DNA from: Prorocentrum cordatum
Lineage: Eukaryota; Sar; Dinophyceae; Prorocentrales; Prorocentraceae
Assembly (NCBI GenBank): GCA_963575745.1
Contig: CAUYUJ010002705.1
Location: 35,001-70,000 of the forward strand
Reading direction: 5' to 3'
Length of the DNA stretch: 35,000 bases
The notes under the pieces are model-generated. The model had not been told where the DNA came from and did no database searches. It saw only the letters and a program-made list of their open reading frames with translations. A program made the position numbers and the translations under genes. Shown piece by piece: positions 1 to 9,162 of the stretch; position 1 is the stretch's first letter; the number at the start of each line of letters is the position of its first letter.

Positions 1-257
1 TTTTCGGTCGCGTCCGCAAGCGAAGGCGCAAGCGGAGTCAGGAGCGCTACGGGTCACGACAGCGGCCTAATGAGCAGCTAGACGCGCCGCAAGCCGGCCG
101 GCCCACTCATACAGCAGCGGTTGACTGCGCGGGAGAAGCTGCAAGCAGGGGGCGTCCAGGGTGCTCGAGCACTTGCAACACGGCAAAATGCTGGTGAATT
201 CAAGAGGTGCTGAGTGGCAAATCCGAGACTGGTGGGATACGCGAAGCGTCAACAATG
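1..257. other. Unassigned leader sequence
   Basis: I recognise no gene here. The segment is mixed in composition and leads into the first partial unit of the 82-83-bp satellite at about 258. An open frame on the minus strand crosses into the satellite and has no recognisable domain, so I do not call it a gene. Confidence 0.4.
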
Positions 258-456
258 TGTTAACGAATGTGTGCGGAGCTGGGGTGAAAGCCACAGTTTG
301 AAGACCACCAGCCCTCCATTCGTGAAACGGTTGCCAACGTTCAAGGTTCACAACCAAAAATGGTGAGAAAGTCTCAGGCGAATCACCCGGCCCGCCCTTT
401 CGACCGGGCTCGGGTTGCGACAGGGAGTTACTTATAAGGAAAAGAAATCTACTTCA
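258..456 (+). repeat. Single satellite unit plus conserved tail, copy 1
   Basis: One 82-bp-type unit (GAATGTGTGCGGAGCT... at about 263) runs into a tail beginning GAAACGGTTGCCAA at 324. The tail carries ATGGTGAGAAAGTCTCAG and a GCGACAGGGAG motif and ends where purine-rich sequence starts. The same tail recurs at 1530-1665 and 3920-4045, always between an array of 82-83-bp units and a GGA tract. Confidence 0.8.
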
Positions 457-555
457 AAGGAGGGAGAAGAAAGAAGGACGGAAAGAAGAAGGAGGAGCAG
501 GGAGGAGGAGCGGGAGGGGCAGGGGGAGGAGGAGGCGGAGGCGGAGGAGGAGGAC
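457..555 (+). repeat. GGA-rich polypurine tract 1
   Basis: An imperfect GGA/GAAGGA tract of about 100 bp, almost pure purine on the + strand. It sits between tail copy 1 and the first 73-bp block. Confidence 0.85.
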
Positions 556-556
556 C

Positions 557-890
557 AGTGTAAACCCAAGGGTCATCAACGATGTTGGCATAAATCCTCT
601 CTCCAAGCTCCGTCCTCATATGCCCCTACCAGGGTTCAGTTCCACTGACGGAACTGCCTCGTTGAAAGACAACTGTTTGAAGACCCTGAAGCATGCCAAA
701 ACATTATTCTCGGAATTCCAACGCCACGGATCAACCTGACTGTGGCGTCTTGACGACCCTGAATCGTGCCAGAACGCCGTTCCTGGAACTTCAACACCGC
801 GAATCAACGCAAGTGTTGAACCCTCGCAATCCTGAATCTGTCCTATACACCATTTCTGGTACGTTGACCATGGGAATCTTGCAGTTTTAA
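557..890 (+). repeat. Block of three 73-bp units, copy 1
   Basis: The block starts GTGTAAACCCAAGGGTCATC and holds three diverged units in tandem: their GCATGCC, TCGTGCC and TCTGTCC landmarks lie at 691, 764 and 837, exactly 73 bp apart. Each unit contains a CTGGAACTTCAAC-like and a GAATCAACG-like segment. Copies occur at 3096-3440 (+), 13800-14095 (-) and 14240-14535 (-). Its right end passes directly into the 82-83-bp array. Confidence 0.85.
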
Positions 891-892
891 AA

Positions 893-1560
893 AATGTGCG
901 CGGCGCTAGGGCGAGAGACACATGTTGAAAACCAACCGCCCTCAACCCGTGAAGTTCTTGCAATTGTTTAAACGAATGTGCGCGGCAGTTGGGCGACAAC
1001 CACATTTAGGGAACCGCCCACCCTCCATGTTCTTGCAACTTGCTTCAAACGAATGTGCGTGGCGCAAACGCGAGAGCCACATGTTGAAAACCACACGCCT
1101 TCAATGCGTGAAACCCTTGAAAATAAAGAAAACGGATGTGCGCGGCGCTAAAGCGAGAGCCACATGTTGAAAACCACCCGCCCTCAATCCGTGAAAAGAT
1201 TGCAATTGTTTTAACGAATGTGCGCGGCGCTAAAGCGAGAACCACATGTTGAAAATCAACCGCCCTTACTCCGTGATCCTCTTGCAATTTCTTAAATCGA
1301 ATATGCGCAGCACTTGGGCGACAACCACATTGGGAAAACCACCCACACTCAATATGTGAAACCCTTACAGCGTTCCCAACGAATGTGCACGGCGCTAAGG
1401 CGAGAGCCACATGTTGAAAACCACCCGCCCTCAATCCGTGAAACTCTTGCATTTGTTACACGAATGTTCCGAATGCGCGCGGCGCTAAGGCGAGAGCCAC
1501 ATGTTGAAAACCACCCGCCCTCGGTTCATGAAACGGTTGCCAATGTTGAAGGCTCACAAT
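893..1560 (+). repeat. 82-83-bp tandem array 1 (8 units)
   Basis: The AATGTGCGCGGCGCTAAGG landmark or its variants start at 893, 975, 1052, 1135, 1217, 1300, 1382 and 1463/1472, giving spacings of 77-83 bp, mostly 82-83. Each unit continues with GCGAGAGCCACATGTTGAAAA, CCGCCCTCAATCCGTGAAAC and TCTTGCAATTGTTTAAACG. The last unit has a 9-bp local duplication at its start. The period is not a multiple of three, so the short open frames across it are not coding. Confidence 0.9.
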
Positions 1561-1665
1561 CATAAATGGTGAGGAGGTCTCAGCCGAAACGCCCGGCCCG
1601 CCCTTTCGCCCGGCCTCGGCGTGCGACAGGGAGAAGTTAGTTACAAGGAAAACGAATGGAGGAGT
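1530..1665 (+). repeat. Conserved tail, copy 2
   Basis: It begins GAAACGGTTGCCAATG and continues through ATGGTGAGGAGGTCTCAGCC and GTGCGACAGGGAGAAG, clearly homologous to the tails at 324-456 and 3920-4045. It closes array 1 and precedes the second GGA region. Confidence 0.85.
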
Positions 1666-3095
1666 AGGAGGAGGAGGAGGTGGAGGTGGAGAATGGAGGA
1701 GAGGTGGAGCGAGGTTTGAGGCTCGAACACATCGAAGCTCTCGGACGTCATTGGCCTGTTTTGGCCGTCCAGGGGGACTTCTCGATGCCGCGGATGAACA
1801 TTCTGTGCGGAGCGAGAGCTGCCTTACCCGCTAGGTGCGCTGGATTGGTGGGGGTATGGGCCGATCTTCGGATAGGAGGAGGAAGAGGAGGACCAGAAGG
1901 ACGAGCAAGGGCAGGAGGAGGAGGAACAGGGGGAGCCGCTCCTTGCTCCTCTTCTTCTTCACCTAACTCCTATCCTCCTTCCTCTTCCTCGCGTCACGGG
2001 CGACCAAACCACCCCCAGGGCCTAGAAGCGAACCCCCCTCCTTCTTCTCTCTCCCTCTCCTCCCCCTTTCTTTGCCCCGCTCTTCCGCTCCTTCCTCTAG
2101 GGATTTGCCTTATCGCCCCTGGGGTGGTTTGGCCCTCCGTCTGTGCTGCGTTACATCAGGCGCCACCCCCCTCCCCACCATCTCCCCTTTCCCTCATCGG
2201 GAAGCTTTTCTCAACCTTCTTCCTTCTCAGATCTTCCCTAATGAACCCTTCCCCCCCCCCGCCCAGCTGCGGAGAGGGGGAGCTGGAGAGGTGGCTGCGT
2301 GGAGACCCACGTCCGCCATCAGCAGCAGCAGCAACAGGGGGAGCAGGAGGACGAGGGGGAGCAAGGAGAGCAAGGGTCGCAGAGGGAGCAGGAGGAACAG
2401 GTGGAGCAGGAAGAGCAGGAGGACGAGGGGAATCGGGAGTAGGAGCAGGAGGGACAGGGAACTGGAGTGAGATGAGTCGGGAGGAGAAGGAGGAGCAAGG
2501 CGGCAGGAGGATGGGGGATATTGGGGAGGAGGGACGCGGCAGGAGGAGCAGCAGCAGAAAGGAAGAGGAAAGGGGGAGGAGGGGGGGGGGGGGAAGAGGA
2601 GGAGGAGGAGGAGGAGGGGGAGGAGGAGAAGAAGGAGGAGGAGGAGGAGGACGAGGAGGAGGACGAGGAGGAGGAGGAGGCGACGAGGGCGCGGCGGAGA
2701 CCCCGGACCTCTGGAAAAATCACGCGAGGAAGCCCGAGAGCGCGCGGAATCGCCAAGAAGATTTCAGACTTTGGGCTCCCTGCCCCTAATCTAGCAATGC
2801 CAGCACCAATGCAGAGTACAAAGAACTCTCGAGACCCTGGCGAACACCCCACGCCGTAGCTCGAGGCACGGTGCCGGATATACCAATAAGGAACAAGAAT
2901 GGGAGGAGCAGGAGAAGGATCATCATGATGATAAAAAGGAGGACGAGCGAGGGCAGGAGAAGGAGGAGCACGGGGAGCACGAGGACGAGGATGGGCGGGA
3001 GCAGGAGCATGAAGGAGGGAGGGGAGAACAGAGGGAGAAGAGTGGGGAGGAGAACGAGGAGCAAGGCGGCAGGGAGAAGGAGGAAGACCAGAGCA
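1661..3095 (+). repeat. Long GGA-rich complex tract 2
   Basis: Purine-rich (GGA, GGAGCA, GAGGAC) sequence at about 1661-1700, 1870-1935, 2325-2700 and 2880-3095, interrupted by about 160 bp of ordinary sequence (1700-1865), a pyrimidine-rich foldback island (1938-2260) and a further ordinary segment (2700-2880). It includes a run of 14 G at about 2579-2592. A 369-codon open frame at 1680-2789 and a 277-codon frame on the other strand are low-complexity and overlap each other; neither shows a domain. Confidence 0.75.
2004..2132. repeat. Imperfect foldback (inverted repeat) in pyrimidine-rich island
   Basis: The left arm CCAAACCACCCCCAGGGC (2004-2021) pairs with the right arm GCCCCTGGGGTGGTTTGG (2115-2132) with a one-base slip. 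The 93-bp spacer is rich in T and C. A shorter CTAGA/TCTAG pairing continues inwards. It may be a small foldback element or chance within low-complexity DNA. Confidence 0.55.
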
Positions 3096-3440
3096 AAAAC
3101 ACGAGTGATCAACGATGTTGGAATAAACCCTCCCTCCAAACCCCCTCTTCATAAGTCCATATAATGATTCATTTCCATTGAGGGAACTGCCTCGTTGGAA
3201 GACAACCTTTTGAAGGCCCGGGATGAGAACGCCACGAATTCTAACGCCACGGATTCTAACGCCACGGATGAACCTGACTGTTGCGTCTTAACGATCCTAA
3301 ACTGCGCCAGAACGCCATTCCTGGGACTTCACCACCGCGAATCAACGTAACTGTTGCACCCGCACCATCCTGAATCCTTCCAAAAAAACCATATCTGGTC
3401 CGTTGATCATGGGAACATGTGAGAATACTACAAATGTTTC
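3096..3440 (+). repeat. Block of 73-bp units, copy 2
   Basis: Homologous to 557-890: ACGAGTGATCAACGATGTTGG near its start, GGGAACTGCCTCGTTGGAAG, then diverged 73-bp units with CCTGGGACTTCACC and CGCGAATCAACGTAACTG. It differs by a short local duplication of AACGCCACGGATTCT around 3230-3270. It passes into array 2. Confidence 0.85.
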
Positions 3441-3446
3441 TAAACG

Positions 3447-3945
3447 AACGTGCGAAACGCTAAGGCGAGAGCCACATTTTTAAACTGAACCGCCCTCAAT
3501 CCGTAAAACTCTTGCGAACGTTTAAAACGAATGTGCGAGGCGCTCAGGCGAGAACCACATTTTGAAAAACACCCACCCTCAACCCGTGAAACTCTTGTAA
3601 TATTTGAAAAAGAATATGCGCGGCGCTAAAGCGAGAAACACATTTGGAAAACAATCCACCCTCAATCCGTGAAACCCTTGCAAAATTCGAAAACGAATGT
3701 GCGCGGCACGAAAGCAAAAGCAACATTTCGAAAACGACTCGCCCTCCATCCGTGAAACTCTTGCACATTGTCTAAACGAATGTGCGCGGCGCTAGGGCGA
3801 GAACCACATTTTGAAAATCACTCACCCTCAATCCGTGAAACTCATACAATGTTCTACAACGAATGTGCGCGGCGCTAAGGCGAGAGCCACATTTTGAGAA
3901 CGACTCGCCCTCTATCTGTGAAACGGCTGCTCACTTTAAAGTTTC
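3447..3945 (+). repeat. 82-83-bp tandem array 2 (6 units)
   Basis: Landmarks (AACG/AATGTGCG) lie at 3447, 3530, 3613, 3696, 3779 and 3862, exactly 83 bp apart each time. The units are homologous to array 1 but read CACATTTTGAAAA where array 1 has CACATGTTGAAAA, so this array has homogenised separately. Confidence 0.9.
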
Positions 3946-4045
3946 GGAATCATAGATGGTGAGGCAGTCTCAGGCGAAACACCCGCCCGCCCTAAACACT
4001 GGCCTCGGAGGGCGACAAGGAGAAGCTATTGATAAAGAAAAGGAA
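3920..4045 (+). repeat. Conserved tail, copy 3
   Basis: GAAACGGCTGCTCAC, then ATGGTGAGGCAGTCTCAGGC and GGCGACAAGGAGAAGC. This is the third copy of the junction between satellite array and GGA tract. Confidence 0.85.
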
Positions 4046-4395
4046 TGGAGGAGGAGGAGGAGGAGGAGGAGGAGGAGGAGGAGGAGGAGGAGGAGGAGGA
4101 GGGAGGGGGAGGAGGCGGGAGGAGGGAGGACGGGGAGGGAGGAGGAGGGGAGGAGGAGAAGGAGGAGGAGAAGGACGAGGAGGAGGAGGAGGAGTAGAAG
4201 GGGAGGAGGAAGAGGGGGAGGAGGAGGAGGAGGAGGAGGAGGAGGAGGAGGAGGAGGAGGAGGAAGAGGAGGAGGAGGAGGAGGAGGAGGGGGGGAGAGG
4301 AAGAGGAGGAAGAGGAGGAGGAGGACGACGAGGAGGAGGAGGAGGAGGGGAAGAGGAGGAGAAGGAGGGAGAGGAGGAGGAGGAGGAGGGCGCGG
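4046..4395 (+). repeat. GGA microsatellite tract 3
   Basis: About 350 bp of nearly uninterrupted GGA with AGA and GGG variants on the + strand. It can fold against the TCC tract at 4646-4765. Long open frames in all registers are poly-Gly/Glu/Arg or poly-Pro/Ser/Leu and are not genes. Confidence 0.9.
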
Positions 4396-4645
4396 AGGGC
4401 CCCAGAGAAGCGGCAGCAGGGCGACGGGAGGCCGAGAGGACACAGAGAGGGGCGGGGCGACAGGACAAGAGAGCGCAGGGGCGGACGACGCCGACGACGA
4501 CGACGACGACGACAACGACGGCGGCGAGGGCGAAGGCGGTGGCGGCGGCAACGGGTACGGCGGCGGCGCGCGCCTCCTCGTCGCTCAGCAGGCCGCTGAG
4601 CCGCCCCGCCGCGAGAAGCGGCCCCCGCGAGGCGGCGAGGGCTCT
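4396..4645. other. GC-rich spacer with a GAC/CGACGA run
   Basis: A GC-rich spacer between the GGA and TCC tracts, with a CGACGACGACG run at about 4482-4516. No recognisable coding domain; the open frames are continuations of the low-complexity frames on both sides. Confidence 0.5.
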
Positions 4646-4765
4646 GGAGCGTGGCCCGCTCCCTCTCCCTCTCCCTCTCCTCCTCCCCCTCCTCCTCCAC
4701 CTCCTCCTCCTCCCTCCTCCTCCTCTCCTCCTCCTCCTCCTCCTCCTCCTCCTCCCCTCTCCCTA
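4646..4765 (+). repeat. TCC microsatellite tract
   Basis: CTCCCT followed by CTCCTCCTCC repeats, with opposite strand polarity to the GGA tract 250 bp upstream. Confidence 0.9.
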
Positions 4766-4870
4766 TCCTGCTCCCATCCTTACTTCTACTTCGTATATGC
4801 TCCTGCTTTTGCCACCTATCGGCGGCGCGCCGATGAGGGAGGCAGAGGGGGGGGGGCCTTTATCAGAAGG

Positions 4871-4895
4871 CTCAGAGGGCTTTCGGCCCTCTGAG
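4871..4895. other. Perfect 10-bp stem hairpin
   Basis: CTCAGAGGGC (4871-4880) and GCCCTCTGAG (4886-4895) pair perfectly around a five-base loop TTTCG. It resembles a bacterial terminator stem, but no gene ends here and the setting is eukaryotic, so no role is claimed. Confidence 0.6.
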
Positions 4896-5224
4896 AAGTT
4901 TCCGAGCCCGTCTCCAAGGACCGAGATGGCTTCTCAGTAGGCAGTAGAGTTTCTGGGAAATCCCCTTCTTCCTCTATGGTCGTTAAAGGCGTAACGTGAC
5001 GAGTTGCGATGCCCCCCCATTCGCGCTGGGGCCTTCACGATCTGATCCAGATGTTTCCCTGGAGATCTTTGCATACAGCTAGATTTATCTGTAGCTGCCT
5101 CGTTGTAGCTGGATGCGCCCTGCTCTCCACGTGTCGATTTGAGAGCGAACGCCAATCCCGTTGGGACTTCCTTATCCCATATGTAAGACAACCGAAACAC
5201 AAATAAACCATAATTTTCGAAGGT
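4896..5224. other. Unassigned single-copy-like sequence
   Basis: Ordinary mixed sequence with no simple repeats. Short open frames occur on both strands (for example a 182-codon frame on the minus strand from 5482) without recognisable domains. I see no supported gene. Confidence 0.35.
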
Positions 5225-5358
5225 GCGCGTGGATTTCTCTCGGGTCAGCACCGCCCCCCCACCCCCTCCGTCTCTGCGGCGCGCTCCGCGCGCCAGTGGC
5301 AGCGCCGGAGGCGCCACCAGGAAGAGGTCCAACGCCGACCCGAAAGAAATCCACGCGC
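5225..5358. repeat. Inverted repeat with 22-bp arms
   Basis: The left arm 5225-5246 (GCGCGTGGATTTCTCTCGGG...) and right arm 5337-5358 are reverse complements with a single mismatch in 22 bp. Weaker pairing (about 9 of 15) continues outwards. The 90-bp centre is GC-rich and contains its own GGCGCGC/GCGCGCC palindromes. The form suits a tiny foldback or MITE-like sequence; no target duplication is evident. Confidence 0.65.
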
Positions 5359-5505
5359 AGCTCCAAAACAAATATGTCGATGCGGTTCTTTTTCGTTCTA
5401 CTCCCACTGCGCCACCTAGCTGGCAGGCAGGGGCTCCACCCGGAAGGCCCATCCTGCACGTAGAAAGCAATACGAAGTCCACGAGTTTGCTATAAACACG
5501 GGCGT

Positions 5506-5952
5506 TTGGGCGTCAACGTTTTCGCCGCCAACGCCGGCGCCAACTCCGACCACAGAAATAATTCGAGCATCAGCGCTATCGACGATATCCTGCTCGAGCC
5601 TTGGCAAGACTGGACCGAGAGTTCCACCCGCGTCGCAGCGCGACGGATGCAGCAATGCAAGATGGAGGACTGGGCCATGGCTTACAGACGGAAAAAGTGG
5701 GCATGGGCGCAGAGAGTAGCCAACATGGAGGCCTCAGAATGGCCGGCACAGGTGATAATTCGGAGTCTACACCTTGACCTGCTGCCGTCAACCCGCCGGC
5801 GTCCGGGACGTCCAAAGACTCGCTGGGCAGACGATGTCAAACAACATGTGCAGACAACGACGGGCCATGGAGCTTGGGTGCAGGTGGCAAAATCACCAGC
5901 GTGGGATACCGTAACAGAGGAGTACATCAACAAGGGGTACACCAACAAGTGA
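5506..5952 (+). pseudogene. LINE ORF2 C-terminal fragment
   Basis: A 148-codon frame whose middle and end look like the region downstream of RT in APE-type LINEs. There is a Trp/Arg-rich stretch (residues 59-75, YRRKKWAWAQRVANM), then a C-terminal RRPGRPKTRWADDVKQ motif (about residues 97-113), the usual G-R-P-x-x-R-W-x-D-D signature near the end of such proteins. RT and endonuclease are absent, so only the 3' end is present and the Met used is arbitrary. It lies on the strand opposite to the large LINE remnant at 6385-9681, and what it contains is just what that remnant lacks. I infer one element that was rearranged, or two insertions of one family. Confidence 0.7.
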
Positions 5953-6384
5953 GTGGGCTTGGGCCCCTTCGGCAACTCCCTCGCGGAGCCGCTGGCCAGC
6001 TTCCGCCCCGTGCAAAACATGCGGCGCGCCCGTGCAGTAGCGCCTCTTCCATGCGACATGTGCGTGGAGCTCGGGCGGAGGTGACAAGTCGCCCGCTCTC
6101 GCGGGGCCCAAGACTTGTCGCGAGAGTCGGCTTCAGCCGCCCAGACGGGGGCGCCACTTTCAGGCGAGACGGGGGCGCCGAGACGGGGGCGCCACTTTCA
6201 GGCGCTATCTGCGCGGTGCCGATGCGAGGGCGGCGGCATTTTCGCCCTCTCGCGCGCCGACGAATTCGCGCGCGGGAAATGCGGGCCGCGGACAAGCGGG
6301 AACTCAACTGTCAGGAAAAATGAGCGCGGCGCCGAGGCGACAGCGACATTTCGACCTTTCGCGGGGCGAGTTGACGCCGGTCTT
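5953..6384. other. GC-rich spacer with short direct repeats and satellite-like DNA
   Basis: A ~23-bp segment beginning GACGGGGGCGCCACTTTCAG occurs twice (about 6145 and 6186), with an extra GAGACGGGGGCGCC between. At 6318-6384, GAGCGCGGCGCCGAGGCGAC and CGACATTTCGACC resemble the 82-83-bp satellite (GTGCGCGGCGCTAAGGCGAG...CACATTTTGAAAA). The LINE homology on the minus strand stops where this satellite-like DNA begins. Confidence 0.5.
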
Positions 6385-6569
6385 CTCGGTGGGCGCATGA
6401 TCGCGCGGATCATCTGACGCTGTATGTTGTTCAACCTCTGTTGCAAATCCCGCGTAAACGTCCAACTGTCGTTTCCGCACAGCATGGTCGGAATGATCGC
6501 GCCGTTGAAGAGTCGGAGACGGTCGCGTAGAGAATGGTACCTGTCGGTGAGCTCTTGCTTCAGCAGGTG

Positions 6570-6600
<31 letters not shown>

Positions 6601-7903
6601 GGGAAGCGGCGATCCCGCTGTCGAGTTCTGCTGAGCGTTGTCCAGGAAACTGATTCGTTTCCCATATATTTCGTGTAAAGGTAGGGCGGGTTAACTTCGA
6701 TTGCCATGTGATACACATGCGTAGCTGCTGGTGGCCGTTGTCTGCGCGTAAATCCATGACCCCTGTGTAAGATCTTCGCATTGCTCTGATGTAGTTGGAG
6801 GCCGACGCGCGAGGCGCGCGCGCCCAGGTCAGACAGCACGCCTGCGACTCGGTTCGCAGAAGACGATACCAGCAATATATCGTCGGCGAAGTGTGGATTC
6901 GTCTGGACCGCGTCTGGTAATCCAGGTGGATACCGATCTCCTGCTGCTCCCAGCGTGATTTAAGAGTGCGCATCACGTGTTCCGTCGCACTGTTGAAGAG
7001 CAGAGGGCTGAGATGGTCACCTTGTTGAACCCCTCGCTGCATAATGAAGTGTTTGCTGGCGCGGTCAGCGCGGACCGACGCCGTTTGTTTGGAGCGCAGA
7101 TTTACCAGCAACCTTCTGTACGATCATCGGACTCCTTGTTCGGCAAGTGCTGCCCAAATGCTCGCGTGCGCGACGCTGCCGACTGCCTTTTTGAAATCGA
7201 CCGTCGCCACCCACAGTGGTAGTTGCCACTCGTCGGCCGTCTCTTGGAATACAGAGAATGTGAATAGGTGGTCGGCGGTGCTCCAGCCAGATCGAAAGCC
7301 AGCTTGATCGACGCTCTGGTGGAAGTCGAGAATTATATGTAGTCTGTTGTAGATGAGCCTTGAGAACAGCTTGTAAAACAGCAGGATGGTGGCAATCGGC
7401 TTGTAGTTCTCTGGCAGCCTCGGGCCCCCACCTTTGAAAAGAACTTTGATGTCGGTGTGTGACCATGCCGTAGGAGTTGGTGTGCGTGGTGCTAGGATGG
7501 CGTTGACCACCACCAAGAGACTTGATCGTAGCGCCACGCCTCCTTCTTTGATCATCTCGGCGCTGATGCCTCTGGTGTCGGGTGCCTCGTTGTACTTCAG
7601 CTGTCGGAGTGCTTCGCGCAGTTCGTTGTCGGTGATTGGTGGGGCAGTTTCGCAATCGGGAACTGTGTCGTCTAAGTGGGGGAGGTTGTCTTTCGCGCCA
7701 TCGCGATAGAGCTGGCTGTAGAACTCTGCAAATACGTCGGCAATGGTTTGTCTGTCGTGTACCACATTTCTACTATTGTCGCTCATGCTGGCGATGCGGT
7801 CCTTCTCTTTGAACTGCTTGCACGCGCAGATTTGCTTCAAGTTTCTGTAATGCGTTAAAATATGGTGTTTGTGTTGCCCTTTGCGTTGCACGCATGATGG
7901 CAC
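6385..7903 (-). pseudogene. LINE reverse transcriptase (broken)
   Basis: On the minus strand: ITDNELREALRQLKYNEAPD and GISAEMIKEGG (fingers), NYKPIATILLFYKLFSRLI, QAGFRSGWSTADHL, and motif A ATVDFKKAVGS with Asp at 7196-7198. An in-frame TGA at 7124-7126 follows, then the same frame resumes with RGVQQGDHLSPLLFN. After a frame change near 6910 comes the catalytic FADDILLVSS box (FADD at 6879-6890), so both metal-binding sites are intact. The post-RT segment reads LTDRYHSLRDRLRLFNGAI and WTFTRDLQQRLNNIQRQMIR before homology stops. The CT tract adds an Arg-Glu repeat inside this segment. Confidence 0.8.
6573..6600 (+). repeat. (CT)14 microsatellite within LINE
   Basis: Fourteen uninterrupted CT units inside the post-RT region of the minus-strand LINE. 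On the minus strand it encodes alternating Arg-Glu without breaking that local frame. Confidence 0.95.
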
Positions 7904-8139
7904 GCAGTTCTCGGCGGATCCGTCTACAGACCTGTGATTGGGATTGCGCGTCGTTCATCGGCATCTCCCGTCGTTGACACAATAGTCGTGTAGTAAGAGT
8001 GGTGCGTGGTGCATTGGGTCGAGCTTCGGCGGGATTTTGGTGAATCGCCAGACTTGCCTGCAGAGCTTCTTCAATCGCTTCACACGTGACTTGGAGATGT
8101 TCTGTGGCGCTGGGTATGTCAAGCTTGTCTGTCAAAATC

Positions 8140-9162
8140 TGCTCGTAGCTCGGTATGTCCGCTGGTGGCAAAGAGAGCGTCGGTTGTCTCCGCCTACGGC
8201 CCGGCTGTCTCGTCCGCTTCGGTTTGCTATGTATTCCGGGCGTGTCGCTGCAGAATGCCACTGCAAGGTGGTCGGATCCCATGTCGAGCGCAGACGTGGT
8301 CCCGCAGTCCCGGGTGGTGGTCCAGAAACGCCGATTGCATAGGATGTAGTCGAATTGTCTGGGCTGTTTGTTTGGACCCGTGAGCGCGTGTCGCAGTTGG
8401 GGTTGTGTTTTGAAAAGGCCAGCACCAGTTTGTTGGTCGCCGCCCAATTATTCAACCACTGCCCCCTGGAGTTCATCCCAGGGGCTCCCGACGATCCGAT
8501 TGATCCTTTGTCGTCTTCTCCGGTTCTCTCCCCGACCATTGCGTTGCAGTCAGCACATAATACGAAATACGATATGTTCGTGTTTGCTTCTGCACAGGCG
8601 CAGTCCAACACATCCTATGTATTTTGCACGCGTTTGTCCCCGTATCCACCGTGGGGGAAGTATGCCGCGGCCCACTCATATTTTGAATCCCCTCCTGCGT
8701 GTGCCTACGTTGACAGGTTTGAATCATGAAATTTGACACCCGCCGCTTGTGTAAAATTATTGCAACACCTCGGTGAGGCTTCGTATACCCAGATCCCAAG
8801 AAAGCATGTCAGCCAGGCATAGTCCAGAATTCTTGTTTGATATCATTTGTCGTTTCGTTGATAGTAGCCACATCCCAATGAAGATCGCGCAATTCACCCA
8901 TAAGTTCCTCCAATGTGTTGTCGTTGGCGAGCCTTCGCGACTTGAGGTGGATTGCGATACACTTGTCTGGTGGAGGCTGGTCGGCAGTAGCCGTCCGAGG
9001 GGTAGTGACTGCATCTGTCTCGCATGCCGTCAAACTCCTCTCCAGGGGATCGTTGTTTGAACGCGTTGATGGTGAAACTGGAATCGGTGGTATTACCACT
9101 TGTGAATCTGCAGGTGGTGAAACTACGACTTGTGAAACAGGAGCGGGCTTGGAGGTGGCCAT
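8140..9162 (-). pseudogene. LINE endonuclease domain (broken)
   Basis: A plausible start is the ATG at 9162 (MATSKPAPVS). The N-terminal strand and catalytic Glu appear as VATINETTND near 8840. An in-frame TGA follows at 8809-8811, and the same frame continues with GSGYTKPHRGVAIILHKR. After a frame change, YFPHGGYGDK-type residues and LCADCNAMVGERTGED (the usual D-x-N motif) follow. After a second frame change, FDYILCNRRF and MGSDHLAV appear, with the catalytic Ser-Asp-His at 8268-8276. The endonuclease nicks target DNA for target-primed reverse transcription. Active-site residues are largely kept, which suggests decay by frameshifts and stops rather than by active-site change. Confidence 0.75.

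Noticed and set aside
893-1560. Possible CRISPR array
   Set aside because: The 82-83-bp units are contiguous and homologous along their whole length; there are no distinct spacers, and the setting is eukaryotic.
1680-2789. 369-codon + strand frame, with overlapping minus-strand frame of 277 codons
   Set aside because: Both follow from GGA/TCC repeats; composition is Gly/Arg/Glu or Ser/Pro/Leu with no recognisable domain.
4871-4895. Bacterial intrinsic terminator
   Set aside because: No T-run follows, no gene ends here, and the DNA is eukaryotic in character.
7124-8811. TGA recoded as an amino acid in the LINE
   Set aside because: Two in-frame TGA codons occur, but the same element has several frameshifts and other remnants here have TAA and TAG in frame, so decay explains them.
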